A DNA stretch of 56,882 bases, taken from the IMG/VR virus record IMGVR_UViG_3300007514_000698, positions 1 through 56,882 of that record. One strand, written 5' to 3'. Positions 8,059 to 18,038 of the stretch are shown piece after piece. Numbering within the stretch: position 1 is the first letter of the stretch; every line of letters starts with the position of its first letter. A model generated the notes under the pieces. That model was not told the origin of the DNA and searched no databases. It saw nothing but the letters and a program-made list of their open reading frames with translations. Made by a program: the position numbers and the translations under genes. This DNA is from a virus.

Positions 8059-9038
8059 AAATTACTATTGCAAGATTACGTTCAAACGTAAAATATAATG
8101 GGCCATTAGAAACCGTATTGGATAGTTTTTTTGAGAACTATGTAAGATGGATGAATAACAATCCACAATATGAATATGATACTTATAATGTTTCCTTTTA
8201 TAGTGATGATAGACCCAAGAGAACTCCCGAATCAATTAAAGATGCAGATGTAATAGTAATCCCTAGTGATTCAGAATTTCGTTATCATGGGGAATTGCAA
8301 ATGAATCCAAAAGACCTTGCGAAGTCTGAATCTCATATAGATAATATAAGACCATATTTTGAAGGTAAGAAGGTTATTATGTGGAGATCGGATAGAGGTG
8401 ATACCGAAGAATTATATAGGACAGAAACTTTAAAGGGTGTTGATTTAGATTCATTTCATACTATTGATGAAATAGATTTCTCAGGAAATATTCATGGTAT
8501 GAAATATCATTTTATACAGACCCTAACAAACCCTCTTGCAGATATGATGGGTAATGAAAAAACTATTGATTTTGCGTATTGGGGTAGAATGAAACACGGA
8601 CACGATAGAGAAAAAACTATTCGTAAAATTTATAGGGATAAAGATATTTCCACAGTATTAGTTGGTGGATTTCCTTCTGGTGTAAAGAGACAGTCTGCAT
8701 GGATTAAAGATTGGAAACAATTATATCCAATGTTGAAACCTGCTAGATGTACTTTGTGTTTTAATTGGTTAGACCCAAAAGCTACTACCTCTAGGTATCC
8801 CGAAGCTTTATCTATTGGTATGGTGCCGTTTGTTTGGAGAGATTATGATAGCAATAATACATATAACATTGATTCATGGCAAAGAGTAAATACCTTTGAG
8901 GAATTTAAGGATAAGGTCATGTCTTTGGATGATTCAAAGGTTGACGAGTATAGAGAGAATTATAAGAAAGTTTTACTTTCAGAGGATCAATATTATGAAA
9001 AGTTTAGTGAAATGATGGATGGATTTTTAAATGATTGA
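8055..9038 (+). CDS. GT-B-type glycosyltransferase-like protein
   Basis: The 327-residue protein has a GT-B appearance: an N-terminal half ending with IDFAYWGR, then a second Rossmann-like half with a LVGGFPSG strand-loop. The segment ATTSRYPEALSIGMVPFVWRDYD resembles the sugar-nucleotide-binding element of GT-B enzymes (E-A-L followed by G-x-V/P). The gene overlaps its neighbours by four to eight bases and immediately precedes a TAGT-like gene. The acceptor is unknown. Phage DNA base modification is one possibility, protein or surface glycan another. Confidence 0.6.
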   Translation: MKITIARLRSNVKYNGPLETVLDSFFENYVRWMNNNPQYEYDTYNVSFYSDDRPKRTPESIKDADVIVIPSDSEFRYHGELQMNPKDLAKSESHIDNIRPYFEGKKVIMWRSDRGDTEELYRTETLKGVDLDSFHTIDEIDFSGNIHGMKYHFIQTLTNPLADMMGNEKTIDFAYWGRMKHGHDREKTIRKIYRDKDISTVLVGGFPSGVKRQSAWIKDWKQLYPMLKPARCTLCFNWLDPKATTSRYPEALSIGMVPFVWRDYDSNNTYNIDSWQRVNTFEEFKDKVMSLDDSKVDEYRENYKKVLLSEDQYYEKFSEMMDGFLND

Positions 9039-9810
9039 TAGAATTTATATTCCAACTTTAGGTAGAAGTCATAATCAAATTACATTTGACAATATGACAA
9101 AGAACGCACAAGAAATAACTCGACTTGTGGTACAACCTAAAGAACAAGATTTATATCCAAATTATCCAATAATTGTTTTACCTGACAATGATATTGGAAT
9201 TACTGCAACTAGACGTTGGATATATAATTACGCAAGATGTCAAAAATATGGTGTTTTTGATGATGATCTTAAATTTATTGAAAGAACACCTAATGGGGAG
9301 AAATCTAAGAAACCAGTAGATTCGGATGGTTGGGATTACCTTATAAATACTACAAGTGATTGGTTAGATGATTTCCCTTTTTCTGGATTTCGTCAAGGAA
9401 ATTTGCCACCTACAGGAGTTGAGTATATAGATTCTGCTGCTGTTAATTGTGGTTTCTTTTTCAATGATAATTTATTACCAAGTGATGAAGAACTTGATTG
9501 GTCATTACCTGTATGTGAAGATATACATATGGTTTTACAGTTCTTTAAAATGGGTTTCAATAATCGTGTATGGGATCGGTTTGGGTATATAAGTAAAATA
9601 TTAGTAGAGGGTGGATGTAATGAATGGAGAACTTTAGAACTTATTAATGATACACACGCAAAACTTATTGAGATGTACCCTAATTATGTTTCATGGAATG
9701 GGATTAGAGAAAACGTAATGGGTGGTGATTTTAAAAAGATTAAGATAAAATGGAAAAAGATGTTTACTGATAATCAAGGTTCTACATTAGAGAATTTTAT
9801 AGGGGAATAG
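9031..9810 (+). CDS. TET-associated glycosyltransferase (TAGT)-like protein
   Basis: The N-terminus RIYIPTLGRSHNQITFDNM, the LVVQPKEQDLYP strand, LPDNDIGITATRRWIYNYA and then GVFDDDLKF match, in order, the GT-A fold of TAGT enzymes. DDD is the metal and sugar-nucleotide site. TAGTs in other phages are thought to attach sugars to hydroxymethylated bases made by TET/JBP or related oxygenases. No TET/JBP gene is recognised here, though five other 2OG oxygenases are present. At 259 residues the domain looks complete. The DNA target is inference. Confidence 0.7.
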   Translation: MIDRIYIPTLGRSHNQITFDNMTKNAQEITRLVVQPKEQDLYPNYPIIVLPDNDIGITATRRWIYNYARCQKYGVFDDDLKFIERTPNGEKSKKPVDSDGWDYLINTTSDWLDDFPFSGFRQGNLPPTGVEYIDSAAVNCGFFFNDNLLPSDEELDWSLPVCEDIHMVLQFFKMGFNNRVWDRFGYISKILVEGGCNEWRTLELINDTHAKLIEMYPNYVSWNGIRENVMGGDFKKIKIKWKKMFTDNQGSTLENFIGE

Positions 9811-9812
9811 AT

Positions 9813-10184
9813 ATGGCAGATAAACAAGAAGTAAATATTTCAGATTATGATGAATTTGATTTTGGATTTTCAACTGTTGATGAAGCAGAGGTTGAAGAAT
9901 TTGAATCAAAAGTTCGATCAAAAGTTGCGGAAGAAAGTGCAAGTATCTCAAATGATCTTGAACAAAAGATTAATAAACTTTTAGAAATAAGAAGTGGTGA
10001 TACTTCTAAAGTGCAAGAATTGGAAAAGAAACGTAAGGATGACTTAATAAATGTAGAAAAGATCATTATGCCATTATTGAGGAATCTACAAAAGAATCCT
10101 GACGACATCTATATAAAATGGCCAAATAGGAAGGATGTAATCGAAAAACAAATAAAAAAGATTGTCGCAATTACTAGGAGTTAA
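9813..10184 (+). CDS. Conserved acidic coiled-coil phage protein
   Basis: The 123-residue protein has an acidic N-terminus (DYDEFDFGFSTVDEAEVEEFE), a predicted coiled coil over residues 25-90, and a C-terminal IMPLLRNLQKNPDDIYIKWPNRKDVIEKQI motif that I associate with a conserved family of T4-like marine phages. Function unknown. The ribosome site of the next gene (TAGGAG) lies within its last codons. Confidence 0.65.
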   Translation: MADKQEVNISDYDEFDFGFSTVDEAEVEEFESKVRSKVAEESASISNDLEQKINKLLEIRSGDTSKVQELEKKRKDDLINVEKIIMPLLRNLQKNPDDIYIKWPNRKDVIEKQIKKIVAITRS

Positions 10185-10188
10185 TCTT

Positions 10189-10515
10189 ATGGACTTTGTA
10201 ACTATTACTAATGATGCAGATTTACAAGTGAAAACTTTGTTAAATTCGTTACCTGATGATGTTGGGTTACGACTCGCAGTAAAAGGTGGTGGTTGTTCGG
10301 GTTTGTCTTATGATTTACAATTTGGTAATGAAGAAGAAAATGATACTATCTTGGAAAAGGATGGTTATAGTGTTTACATAGATCAAAAGAGTATGATCTA
10401 TCTTAAAGGAATGTCCTTAGACTTTGATTCAAGTTTACAAGGAAAGGGTTTTGTTTTTGTTAATCCCAATGCAACTCAAACTTGTGGTTGTGGGGAGAGT
10501 TTTTCAATGACTTAA
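10189..10515 (+). CDS. HesB/IscA-type iron-sulfur cluster assembly protein
   Basis: A-type Fe-S carrier of 108 residues. The three conserved cysteines are present: Cys in GGGCSGLSY and the pair in CGCGESF at the C-terminus. Such proteins pass Fe-S clusters or iron to target enzymes in the cytoplasm. The start at 10189 follows AGGAG with proper spacing and removes a poorly matching N-terminal extension. HesB-like genes are known auxiliary genes of T4-like cyanophages. A ferredoxin and a NifU-type scaffold elsewhere in this window point to a shared Fe-S theme. Confidence 0.92.
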   Translation: MDFVTITNDADLQVKTLLNSLPDDVGLRLAVKGGGCSGLSYDLQFGNEEENDTILEKDGYSVYIDQKSMIYLKGMSLDFDSSLQGKGFVFVNPNATQTCGCGESFSMT

Positions 10516-10529
10516 ATAAGGAGTTTATT

Positions 10530-10714
10530 ATGTCTATTTTATTAATGATTGTTGGATTGACGTTTGGTTCTTATTTAATCGAACCAGACTTGTTTAAAGA
10601 AGAAACCTATGTTGCAATATCTAAACATGAAACATTAAAACAATGTAAAGTAGTACAAAAAGAAAAACAAATATGTGTTGGTGATGAACCATCCTTTTTA
10701 TATGTAAGGAGTGA

Positions 10715-10718
<4 letters not shown>
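10530..10718 (+). CDS. Small membrane protein
   Basis: A 62-residue product from the ATG at 10530 behind TAAGGAG. Residues 2-17 are hydrophobic (SILLMIVGLTFGSYL), followed by a soluble tail with two cysteines spaced 9 apart. It may be a signal-anchored periplasmic peptide. No family recognised. It overlaps the aldehyde dehydrogenase start by four bases. Confidence 0.55.
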
Positions 10719-12535
<1,817 letters not shown>

Positions 12536-12536
<1 letters not shown>

Positions 12537-12727
12537 TGTTCTTTAAAACTATTATAATTGTATTGATGTTGTCGGGTGGCAAAGCTTATGTTGATGTTCC
12601 ATACAAGGGTTATCCTGATATTAAAGCTTTATTTTTGAACGAATATCATTGTGAAGAAGTTAAAACTAACAACGAACAATGTGTTCGTATCAATAAAGAA
12701 TATGTAGGTTTAATAGAAAGGAAATAA
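12536..12727 (+). CDS. Small exported hypothetical protein
   Basis: A 63-residue product with a signal-like start (FFKTIIIVLMLSGGKAYV) and a short mature part with two cysteines (HCEEV and QCVRI) that could pair in the periplasm. Its layout recalls the small exported protein at 10530. TAATG overlap with the ferredoxin gene. Unrecognised. Confidence 0.55.
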
Positions 12728-12728
12728 A

Positions 12729-13553
12729 ATGACTGATTATTATTTAGATAATCCTGACCATCCTTTGAATGGAAAGTTCCGTTCTGAAAAGGATTGGGGA
12801 ACTGATATTTTTGCAATTAATTTTAATTTACCAGAAGAAACTAGGTATAGTTTAATTAAAACTATTGCGAAACACGCATATCAGGAATATGATGATTATA
12901 GACCTGATGGTAGGAATAGTGGATATTCCAGTAGACATCATTATAATATGTTTGGAACGCCTGAATGGAAAAGTGATGTTAACGATTATAAAGAAATTGC
13001 GAATGAGTTAATTCGTTATTATGTTGCAAATGCTTGGGATGTTGAAGATGTTGAGAATATGGTTATAAAAGCTAAATGTTTTGGTAATATTCAAACATAC
13101 GGTCAACGTACTTATCCACACTATCATCATGGTTTTGATGGTGTTTTGATAACTTATCTTACAGTTGGTGAAGAATTTACAATTAGTAAGGAATGTATGG
13201 ATAATGGTGATTGGGATAATTTTGTAGGTGTTTTAGAAAAACCCGAAATAAAAGAAGGTTATGCAAGTATTAATGTGAATGATATGATGAACGCACAAAC
13301 ATTTAGACCCCCAAGTACACATCCTAAAGAATTTGAAAAAGGTGGAAATATGTTGTTACTAGACCCACTATCTAGGTCATATCCCTATAATAGAAAAGCA
13401 AGAGCAATTACACCAGAAAACGGATTGAGTGTATTACATCCAGGCTATTTGTACCATGAATCGAATACTTATACTGGTGCTGGGATTCGTGTAGCAATTA
13501 TTATTAATTTTAATGTACACAATAGTTCCGCAGACTCATTGACTGACTTATGA
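12729..13553 (+). CDS. Putative 2OG-Fe(II) oxygenase
   Basis: The 274-residue product carries a probable metal site in YPHYHHGFDGVLITYL (HxH/HxD-like) and a distal histidine followed by the 2-oxoglutarate arginine in HPGYLYHESNTYTGAGIRVAIIINFN. Between them lies MLLLDPLSRSYPYNRKA, the strand before the distal histidine. This is the double-stranded beta-helix order. The N-terminal 100 residues do not match a domain I know. Substrate unknown. It overlaps a second oxygenase gene by four bases. Confidence 0.6.
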   Translation: MTDYYLDNPDHPLNGKFRSEKDWGTDIFAINFNLPEETRYSLIKTIAKHAYQEYDDYRPDGRNSGYSSRHHYNMFGTPEWKSDVNDYKEIANELIRYYVANAWDVEDVENMVIKAKCFGNIQTYGQRTYPHYHHGFDGVLITYLTVGEEFTISKECMDNGDWDNFVGVLEKPEIKEGYASINVNDMMNAQTFRPPSTHPKEFEKGGNMLLLDPLSRSYPYNRKARAITPENGLSVLHPGYLYHESNTYTGAGIRVAIIINFNVHNSSADSLTDL

Positions 13554-14179
13554 ACACAAATTTGATTAAACTTTTTCCTACAACGATTTCGATAACAGAA
13601 AACTTTTTAACGAATGATGAGTTAGAATTTCTTTTGAAAGTGGTGAGAGATTTAGAGACTGATAAACATGAGGTAATATTAGGAAAAGGTGTTTCAAGTA
13701 ATACTGTTAAAGATTATTTTCCATTTGATCGTGGGGTGAAAGATAAGTTAGTAGAAAAAATAAATGAGTATACAGATACTATGGGTTTGTATAGAGTGTC
13801 GATAGATAATTCTTGGTTTAATATACAATACCCTGATAGTCATTTAGAGATTCACAATCATCCAAATTCAAAAGTTTCTGGTGCATTGTACTTGAAGATT
13901 GATGAAAAAAGTAGTGAACTTGTTTTCCATGATGCACATCCATATCATACTTGGAGAGAACATACTACCAATAATAATTATAATGGTGATAAGTGTTCAA
14001 TAAAACCAAGTGTCGGTATGTTAGTTTTATTTCCATCTTGGTTAAAACATTCGAGTAATATTAATAAATCTAGTGAAAGAATTGTTATTAGTTTTAATAC
14101 AAATGATTTGGACTTGCCATTAGTTCAATATAGAACTTTACCTGGCGAAAGAATGAAAACTAAGAATTTTCAAAAATGA
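13550..14179 (+). CDS. 2OG-Fe(II) oxygenase (2OG-FeII_Oxy_5-like)
   Basis: The signature HLEIHNHPNSKVSGALYLK supplies the first two iron ligands and the following strand. PSVGMLVLFPSWLKHSSNINKSSERIVISFN supplies the distal His and the Arg that binds 2-oxoglutarate. This matches the Oxy_5 family frequent in T4-like marine phages. The enzyme would hydroxylate an unknown substrate using Fe(II), O2 and 2-oxoglutarate. The gene ends four bases before tRNA-Thr. Confidence 0.8.
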   Translation: MNTNLIKLFPTTISITENFLTNDELEFLLKVVRDLETDKHEVILGKGVSSNTVKDYFPFDRGVKDKLVEKINEYTDTMGLYRVSIDNSWFNIQYPDSHLEIHNHPNSKVSGALYLKIDEKSSELVFHDAHPYHTWREHTTNNNYNGDKCSIKPSVGMLVLFPSWLKHSSNINKSSERIVISFNTNDLDLPLVQYRTLPGERMKTKNFQK

Positions 14180-14182
14180 TTT

Positions 14183-14258
14183 GCCCTCGTAGCTCAGTTG
14201 ATAGAGCACCTGATTTGTAATCAGGATGTCGGGAGTTTGAACCTCTCCGAGGGCTCCA
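14183..14258 (+). tRNA. tRNA-Thr (UGU anticodon)
   Basis: The acceptor stem GCCCTCG pairs with CGAGGGC. The anticodon stem CCTGA/TCAGG encloses a TTTGTAA loop with anticodon TGT. The T-arm loop is TTTGAAC. CCA is encoded at 14256-14258. It reads ACA codons, frequent in this AT-rich genome. Confidence 0.93.
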
Positions 14259-14271
14259 AAAAGGAGAAAAA

Positions 14272-14643
14272 ATGAAAGTTAATCATGTAACCCATACACC
14301 ACAGTCTTTTAATTCTCTACACGGTAAACAATATCCTAGACCATACGATAATGTAATGTTATATTGTCGTTATTGTCAAACAAGGATAGAGATTAAAGTT
14401 TATCACCCTACCGCACAACTGGAACATTACCAGTTAATCAACCTACCAGAAAGAATTGCAAAACATATGGAAGATCGTAAGGTACATTGTAAAACTTGTG
14501 ATAAGGATTTTCTTCTTGAGAAACAACATAAGGAAGAAAAGTTTGACTTTCATTTAAAATTAGACTGTTCTAATATGTCGGGTGGAATGGAAGAATGGTA
14601 CGAAGATTCTATTCCAAAATACTCTAATGATACTTACGCATGA
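14272..14643 (+). CDS. Zinc-ribbon-like hypothetical protein
   Basis: The 123-residue product has two CxxC knuckles, LYCRYCQTRIE near residue 33 and VHCKTCDKDFL near 67, spaced as in a zinc ribbon. A strong AAGGAG site follows the tRNA directly. No other domain recognised. It overlaps the transporter gene by ATGA, so the two are likely translated together. Confidence 0.6.
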   Translation: MKVNHVTHTPQSFNSLHGKQYPRPYDNVMLYCRYCQTRIEIKVYHPTAQLEHYQLINLPERIAKHMEDRKVHCKTCDKDFLLEKQHKEEKFDFHLKLDCSNMSGGMEEWYEDSIPKYSNDTYA

Positions 14644-15653
14644 TAAAATCTTTCTTTGCAAGTAAAAAATGGGCATTATGGGCATATGGTGGTTTATTGT
14701 TCATATTGGTATCTATGTGGGCACAAGTATCACTTACTGTTGCAATCAATGAATGGTATGGTGGGTTCTATGATCTCATGCAAAAGTCAGGTGAGTATGT
14801 TAATAACCCACAAGTCGGGATAGATTTATTTTATGAAAGGTTAATATCATTTGACCTAGAGGATAAGTCATTCTTTATGCTTGCAATGCCATTCATGCTT
14901 ATTCAAACTTTTACTGATTATTTTATAAGATGGTATGGTTTACGCTGGAGAGAATCTTTGACATTTTACTATATGCCACAATGGATGAATGTTGAGGAAG
15001 AAATTGAAGGTGCATCACAGAGAATACAAGAAGATATAAAACGATTCATAATGATACTAGAAAATCTTGGTGTCAACCTTATTCGTACTGTAATGGTTTT
15101 GATTGCATTTATTCCTTTGTTGCATGGATTAAGTGAAAAAGTAATTATTCCTTATTATGGGAGATTTGACGGAAGTTTGGTTTGGATTGCATTTGGAATA
15201 TCCATTGGTGGATTGATTATTACATGGATTGTGGGTTCAAAACTCCCAGGCCTTGAATATAACAATCAGAAGGTTGAAGCTGCATTTCGTAAAGAATTGG
15301 TATTTGCAGAGGATGATAAAAAGAATTACGCAAAACCTGATACGATACTGGAATTGTTTACTGGTATCAGAATTAATTATCAGAGACTATTTAATCATTA
15401 TGGATATACCGAAGGATGGATAAATGCATATAATCAATTTATGGTTATAGTTCCTTACCTATTAGTTGGTTCGGGATTGTTTACAAAATTAATTACACTT
15501 GGGGTTGTAGTTCAAGTTTCTAATGCGTTTGGTAAAGTACATGAAGGACTCGCATTTTTCCTGTTTCGTTGGGTTTTGATAACTGAATTCCGATCCATAT
15601 ATAAGAGATTATCCGAATTTGAGGGGAATTTAAGACGATTTAAGACCAAATAA
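14640..15653 (+). CDS. SbmA/BacA-family inner-membrane transporter
   Basis: A multi-span membrane protein of 337 residues strongly resembling E. coli SbmA. Shared blocks are VAINEWYGGFYDLMQ near the start, RWRESLTFYYMPQW, EGASQRIQEDIKRF, LENLGVN, the long KLPGLEYNNQKVEAAFRKEL stretch followed by VFAEDD, and RINYQRLFNHY. SbmA/BacA import antimicrobial peptides, microcins, vitamin B12 and other substrates using the proton gradient; unlike true ABC exporters they have no nucleotide-binding domain, and none is seen here. It is shorter than SbmA (406), mainly at the N-terminus. It is cotranscribed with the zinc-ribbon gene and followed by a terminator. A phage copy might raise host nutrient uptake or change peptide sensitivity; this is inference. 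Confidence 0.88.
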   Translation: MIKSFFASKKWALWAYGGLLFILVSMWAQVSLTVAINEWYGGFYDLMQKSGEYVNNPQVGIDLFYERLISFDLEDKSFFMLAMPFMLIQTFTDYFIRWYGLRWRESLTFYYMPQWMNVEEEIEGASQRIQEDIKRFIMILENLGVNLIRTVMVLIAFIPLLHGLSEKVIIPYYGRFDGSLVWIAFGISIGGLIITWIVGSKLPGLEYNNQKVEAAFRKELVFAEDDKKNYAKPDTILELFTGIRINYQRLFNHYGYTEGWINAYNQFMVIVPYLLVGSGLFTKLITLGVVVQVSNAFGKVHEGLAFFLFRWVLITEFRSIYKRLSEFEGNLRRFKTK

Positions 15654-15701
15654 TGGCGTGGCGAATACCCTAGTAAGGCATTAATAATTTAACCTCAAAT
15701 C

Positions 15702-15763
15702 GACTCTGAGAGAGTCAAAAAGTCCTTTAGAATCAATAACTTATAACCCATTGATTTTAAAGG
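15702..15763 (+). terminator. Two consecutive hairpins after the SbmA-like gene
   Basis: GACTC/GAGTC (15702-15716) is followed by a 14-bp stem at 15724-15737 and 15750-15763 with one wobble pair. A T-rich stretch (ATTTAACTTTT) follows, so this probably ends the upstream transcript just before P2. Confidence 0.6.
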
Positions 15764-15776
15764 ATTTAACTTTTCC

Positions 15777-15805
15777 TTACATTCCTGACCTTTTTTTGGT
15801 ATATT
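15777..15805 (+). promoter_or_regulatory. Sigma70-like promoter P2
   Basis: TTACAT (15777-15782), 17-bp spacer, TATATT (15800-15805), in the same CCTTACATT context as P1 and P4. It would drive the small genes, dNMP kinase and the envelope cassette. Confidence 0.7.
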
Positions 15806-15835
15806 ATTAACAGAATATTAAAATTGGAGCAAATT

Positions 15836-15952
15836 ATGGAATCTATTTTTAAGATGATTACTGGAATATTCTTTGTAACATTTGTACTTTGTTATTTCCT
15901 TGCGGCTGTATTTGCACCATTTGGTATTGTTTGGTTAGTCCTTGCACATTAA
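15836..15952 (+). CDS. Tiny membrane protein (38 residues)
   Basis: ATG 15836 follows TTGGAGC. The peptide is almost entirely hydrophobic (FKMITGIFFVTFVLCYFLAA) and should form one transmembrane helix. First gene after promoter P2. Confidence 0.55.
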   Translation: MESIFKMITGIFFVTFVLCYFLAAVFAPFGIVWLVLAH

Positions 15953-15968
15953 TAAGTGGAGTTGAAAA

Positions 15969-16148
15969 ATGAAGAAACTTTTTAAAGTTGGGAAGGAATA
16001 CTTTGAAAAAAAGTCTGATGCAAAATTATATCGGAATAAGTTAGAGGGTTATACTCCTACTCCCGATAAAGACGGAAAGTACCCTGACCACAAATGGAAG
16101 TATGAGATTAAACGTGGCCCAGACCATTGGAAAGGGGAATCAAAATGA
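15969..16148 (+). CDS. Small charged hypothetical protein
   Basis: A 59-residue basic protein behind GTGGAG. It contains YTPTPDKDGKYPDHKWKYEI and ends overlapping the dNMP kinase start by ATGA. Unrecognised, but spacing and coupling support translation. Confidence 0.55.
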   Translation: MKKLFKVGKEYFEKKSDAKLYRNKLEGYTPTPDKDGKYPDHKWKYEIKRGPDHWKGESK

Positions 16149-16726
16149 AACCATTTCCTATTTGCGGTTGGGTAAATCAAAATGGTGATCCTGCTATTAT
16201 TGGGTTTGCAGGAAAAGCAAGAAGTGGTAAAGATACTGCTGGAAAATATCTAGTAGATACTTATCAGTTTCAACATTATTATTTCGCAAAACCTCTTAAA
16301 GAGGGTGTGAATAAAATGTTCAATCTTACCGAAGAACAGATAAAGAACAAAGAGAAGGTTGTAGAGCCTTGGGGTAAGTCTCCAAGAGAACTTTATCAGT
16401 TATTGGGTACAGACGTTGCAAGAAAGATTGACCCGAATGTTTGGATAAAAAATGCAGAAATGTTTCTAAAGAGATGTTCTGGATTTTCTGTTGCGATTAC
16501 TGACGTTAGGTTCGCAAACGAAGCAAAATGGATTCGGGATAAAGGTGGTGTCGTTGTATTTCTTACAAGTGAGACAAGAGGTATAACAGACCATACAAGT
16601 CATGCATCTGAAAACGGTTTAACTGGTGATGATGTTGATGTTGTTATTCAGAATGATGGTACAATCGCTGGTCTTTATGCACAATTAGAAGGTTTAAGGA
16701 GTGAACAAAATGAAGTCATGCAGTAA
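16145..16726 (+). CDS. 1: Deoxynucleoside monophosphate kinase (T4 gp1-like)
   Basis: The P-loop GFAGKARSGKDTAG lies near residue 20, followed by YYFAKPLKEGVNKMF, a WGKSPRELYQLLGTDVAR core and ITDVRFANEAKWIRDKGG, matching T4 gp1-type dNMP kinases. These phosphorylate dTMP, dGMP and hydroxymethyl-dCMP in T4 for DNA synthesis. The start at 16145 is preferred because of the ATGA overlap and the conserved N-terminus. In T4 the same enzyme serves the modified-base pathway, which is of interest beside the glycosyltransferases at 8-10 kb, but no hydroxymethylase is seen in this window. Confidence 0.88.
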   Translation: MKPFPICGWVNQNGDPAIIGFAGKARSGKDTAGKYLVDTYQFQHYYFAKPLKEGVNKMFNLTEEQIKNKEKVVEPWGKSPRELYQLLGTDVARKIDPNVWIKNAEMFLKRCSGFSVAITDVRFANEAKWIRDKGGVVVFLTSETRGITDHTSHASENGLTGDDVDVVIQNDGTIAGLYAQLEGLRSEQNEVMQ

Positions 16727-16817
16727 ATTTGAAACAGTTTGTTGGTTTGCACTAGGAGTTGTTTGTGCAATATGTTTGATATTCGCATTTCAAGGAGTTG
16801 CGGATTTACTTTATTAA
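16710..16817 (+). CDS. Tiny membrane protein (35 residues)
   Basis: ATG 16710 overlaps the end of the kinase gene and follows TAAGGAG. The peptide has four cysteines and a hydrophobic core (CWFALGVVCAICLIFAFQG), likely one transmembrane helix. It precedes the outer-membrane protein gene. Confidence 0.5.
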   Translation: MKSCSKFETVCWFALGVVCAICLIFAFQGVADLLY

Positions 16818-16833
16818 TTAGGAGTGTTTTACA

Positions 16834-18027
16834 ATGAAACATCTTGCGTTGATCGCATCCTTCTGGATGTGGAGCATATCGGTTGCATTTGCGACTGATA
16901 CATTTGAAGATCGTTTTTTAAATCTTGGTGTTGATGAAGATTTCACAAAGTTAGAACGTGGAATGATTAAAGACCAAGTTAAAAACTTTATTCCCCCTTT
17001 ACTAGTTCCTGCCGTTACTGGACACGCATACGTCCTACCGCCAGGTCTATTCAATTTTTCTACAAGTTTTAAATTTGTTAATGTTGATGAAGATGATTGG
17101 TATAAAGATGGTGTTAGTAGTGATCCTATTCATAGAGAGAATCAGGTTCAACGCCGTTTTTTAACGTCATCCTTAAAATATGGTTTTGATCTTAACCGAA
17201 AATACTTTCACAGTTTTACTGCGGTTGTTAACTTAACATACGAAAGTTCTGTTAATAGAGGCCCAGTACGTTTACCTGACATTGGAAACAATGCAAAGTC
17301 TGTTTTTAATACAGGAACATCCGAAGGGTTGCAAGACCTCAATATTATGATTAAGAAGAAAATTTGGGATCAAGGTAATAAACCTCTAGGATGGGCGATT
17401 GCGTTTGGAGTGTACTTACCTACTGGTGATAACAATTCTAAAGCGGGTGATAATGGTGTCATCTCTGTTAAGGATGATACAACTGGAACGGTTACTAAAC
17501 CTACATTCAAAAGATTTACTGATACTGGTGAATTACCAGCAGGGAGACAATTAGGACAGGGTAACATTTCTTATAAATTTGCATCTTTTTGGACTAGACA
17601 AATGTTGCCTGGCGATATGCCCAGTTTCCTAGAAGGTACAGTATTCGATAGAATGGCCGTACATTGGGGATTTGCGTATCGTTGGAATTCTGAACATGAA
17701 GGAGTAGATGCTGGTGATACTGCAACAATCTTTGCATCAACAGTTGTTCCAGTATATAAAGATTATTTGTCTTTACAGATGTCTCAAGTGCATAAATGGC
17801 AAGAGAACGATAGTTATGATGGAGACTTTAAATTTCCCAATGCGAGTACCGCAAAACCTAGACCCGATTTTCGAGGGGGTTGGTTGAGTTTGGTAGGGCC
17901 CAGTATAATATACAGTCCTGACCCATTGGTTCGATTTACTGCATCATACTTACATAGACTACGTGCTCCTGATTTGGGGCCAAGTCCAAGTTATGTTGTA
18001 AACTTTAGTGCTGCTGTAACTTTCTAG
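16834..18027 (+). CDS. Outer-membrane beta-barrel protein (MetA/phenol-degradation transporter-like)
   Basis: The signal peptide ends in VAFA near residue 21. The mature protein has many alternating amphipathic strands (FNFSTSFKFVNV, FGVYLPTGDN, NISYKFASFW) and ends with a C-terminal Phe (VVNFSAAVTF), the outer-membrane assembly signal. FGVYLPTGDN followed by a strand-rich C-terminus recalls the MetA-pathway-of-phenol-degradation/transporter family. It should sit in the host outer membrane as a channel. A good TTAGGAG site precedes it. It is followed by a secreted cytochrome gene at 12 bp and a cupredoxin-like gene overlapping that one, forming a tight cassette. A porin partner for a periplasmic redox protein is a reasonable guess. 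Confidence 0.78.
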   Translation: MKHLALIASFWMWSISVAFATDTFEDRFLNLGVDEDFTKLERGMIKDQVKNFIPPLLVPAVTGHAYVLPPGLFNFSTSFKFVNVDEDDWYKDGVSSDPIHRENQVQRRFLTSSLKYGFDLNRKYFHSFTAVVNLTYESSVNRGPVRLPDIGNNAKSVFNTGTSEGLQDLNIMIKKKIWDQGNKPLGWAIAFGVYLPTGDNNSKAGDNGVISVKDDTTGTVTKPTFKRFTDTGELPAGRQLGQGNISYKFASFWTRQMLPGDMPSFLEGTVFDRMAVHWGFAYRWNSEHEGVDAGDTATIFASTVVPVYKDYLSLQMSQVHKWQENDSYDGDFKFPNASTAKPRPDFRGGWLSLVGPSIIYSPDPLVRFTASYLHRLRAPDLGPSPSYVVNFSAAVTF

Positions 18028-18038
18028 GAGATTATATA

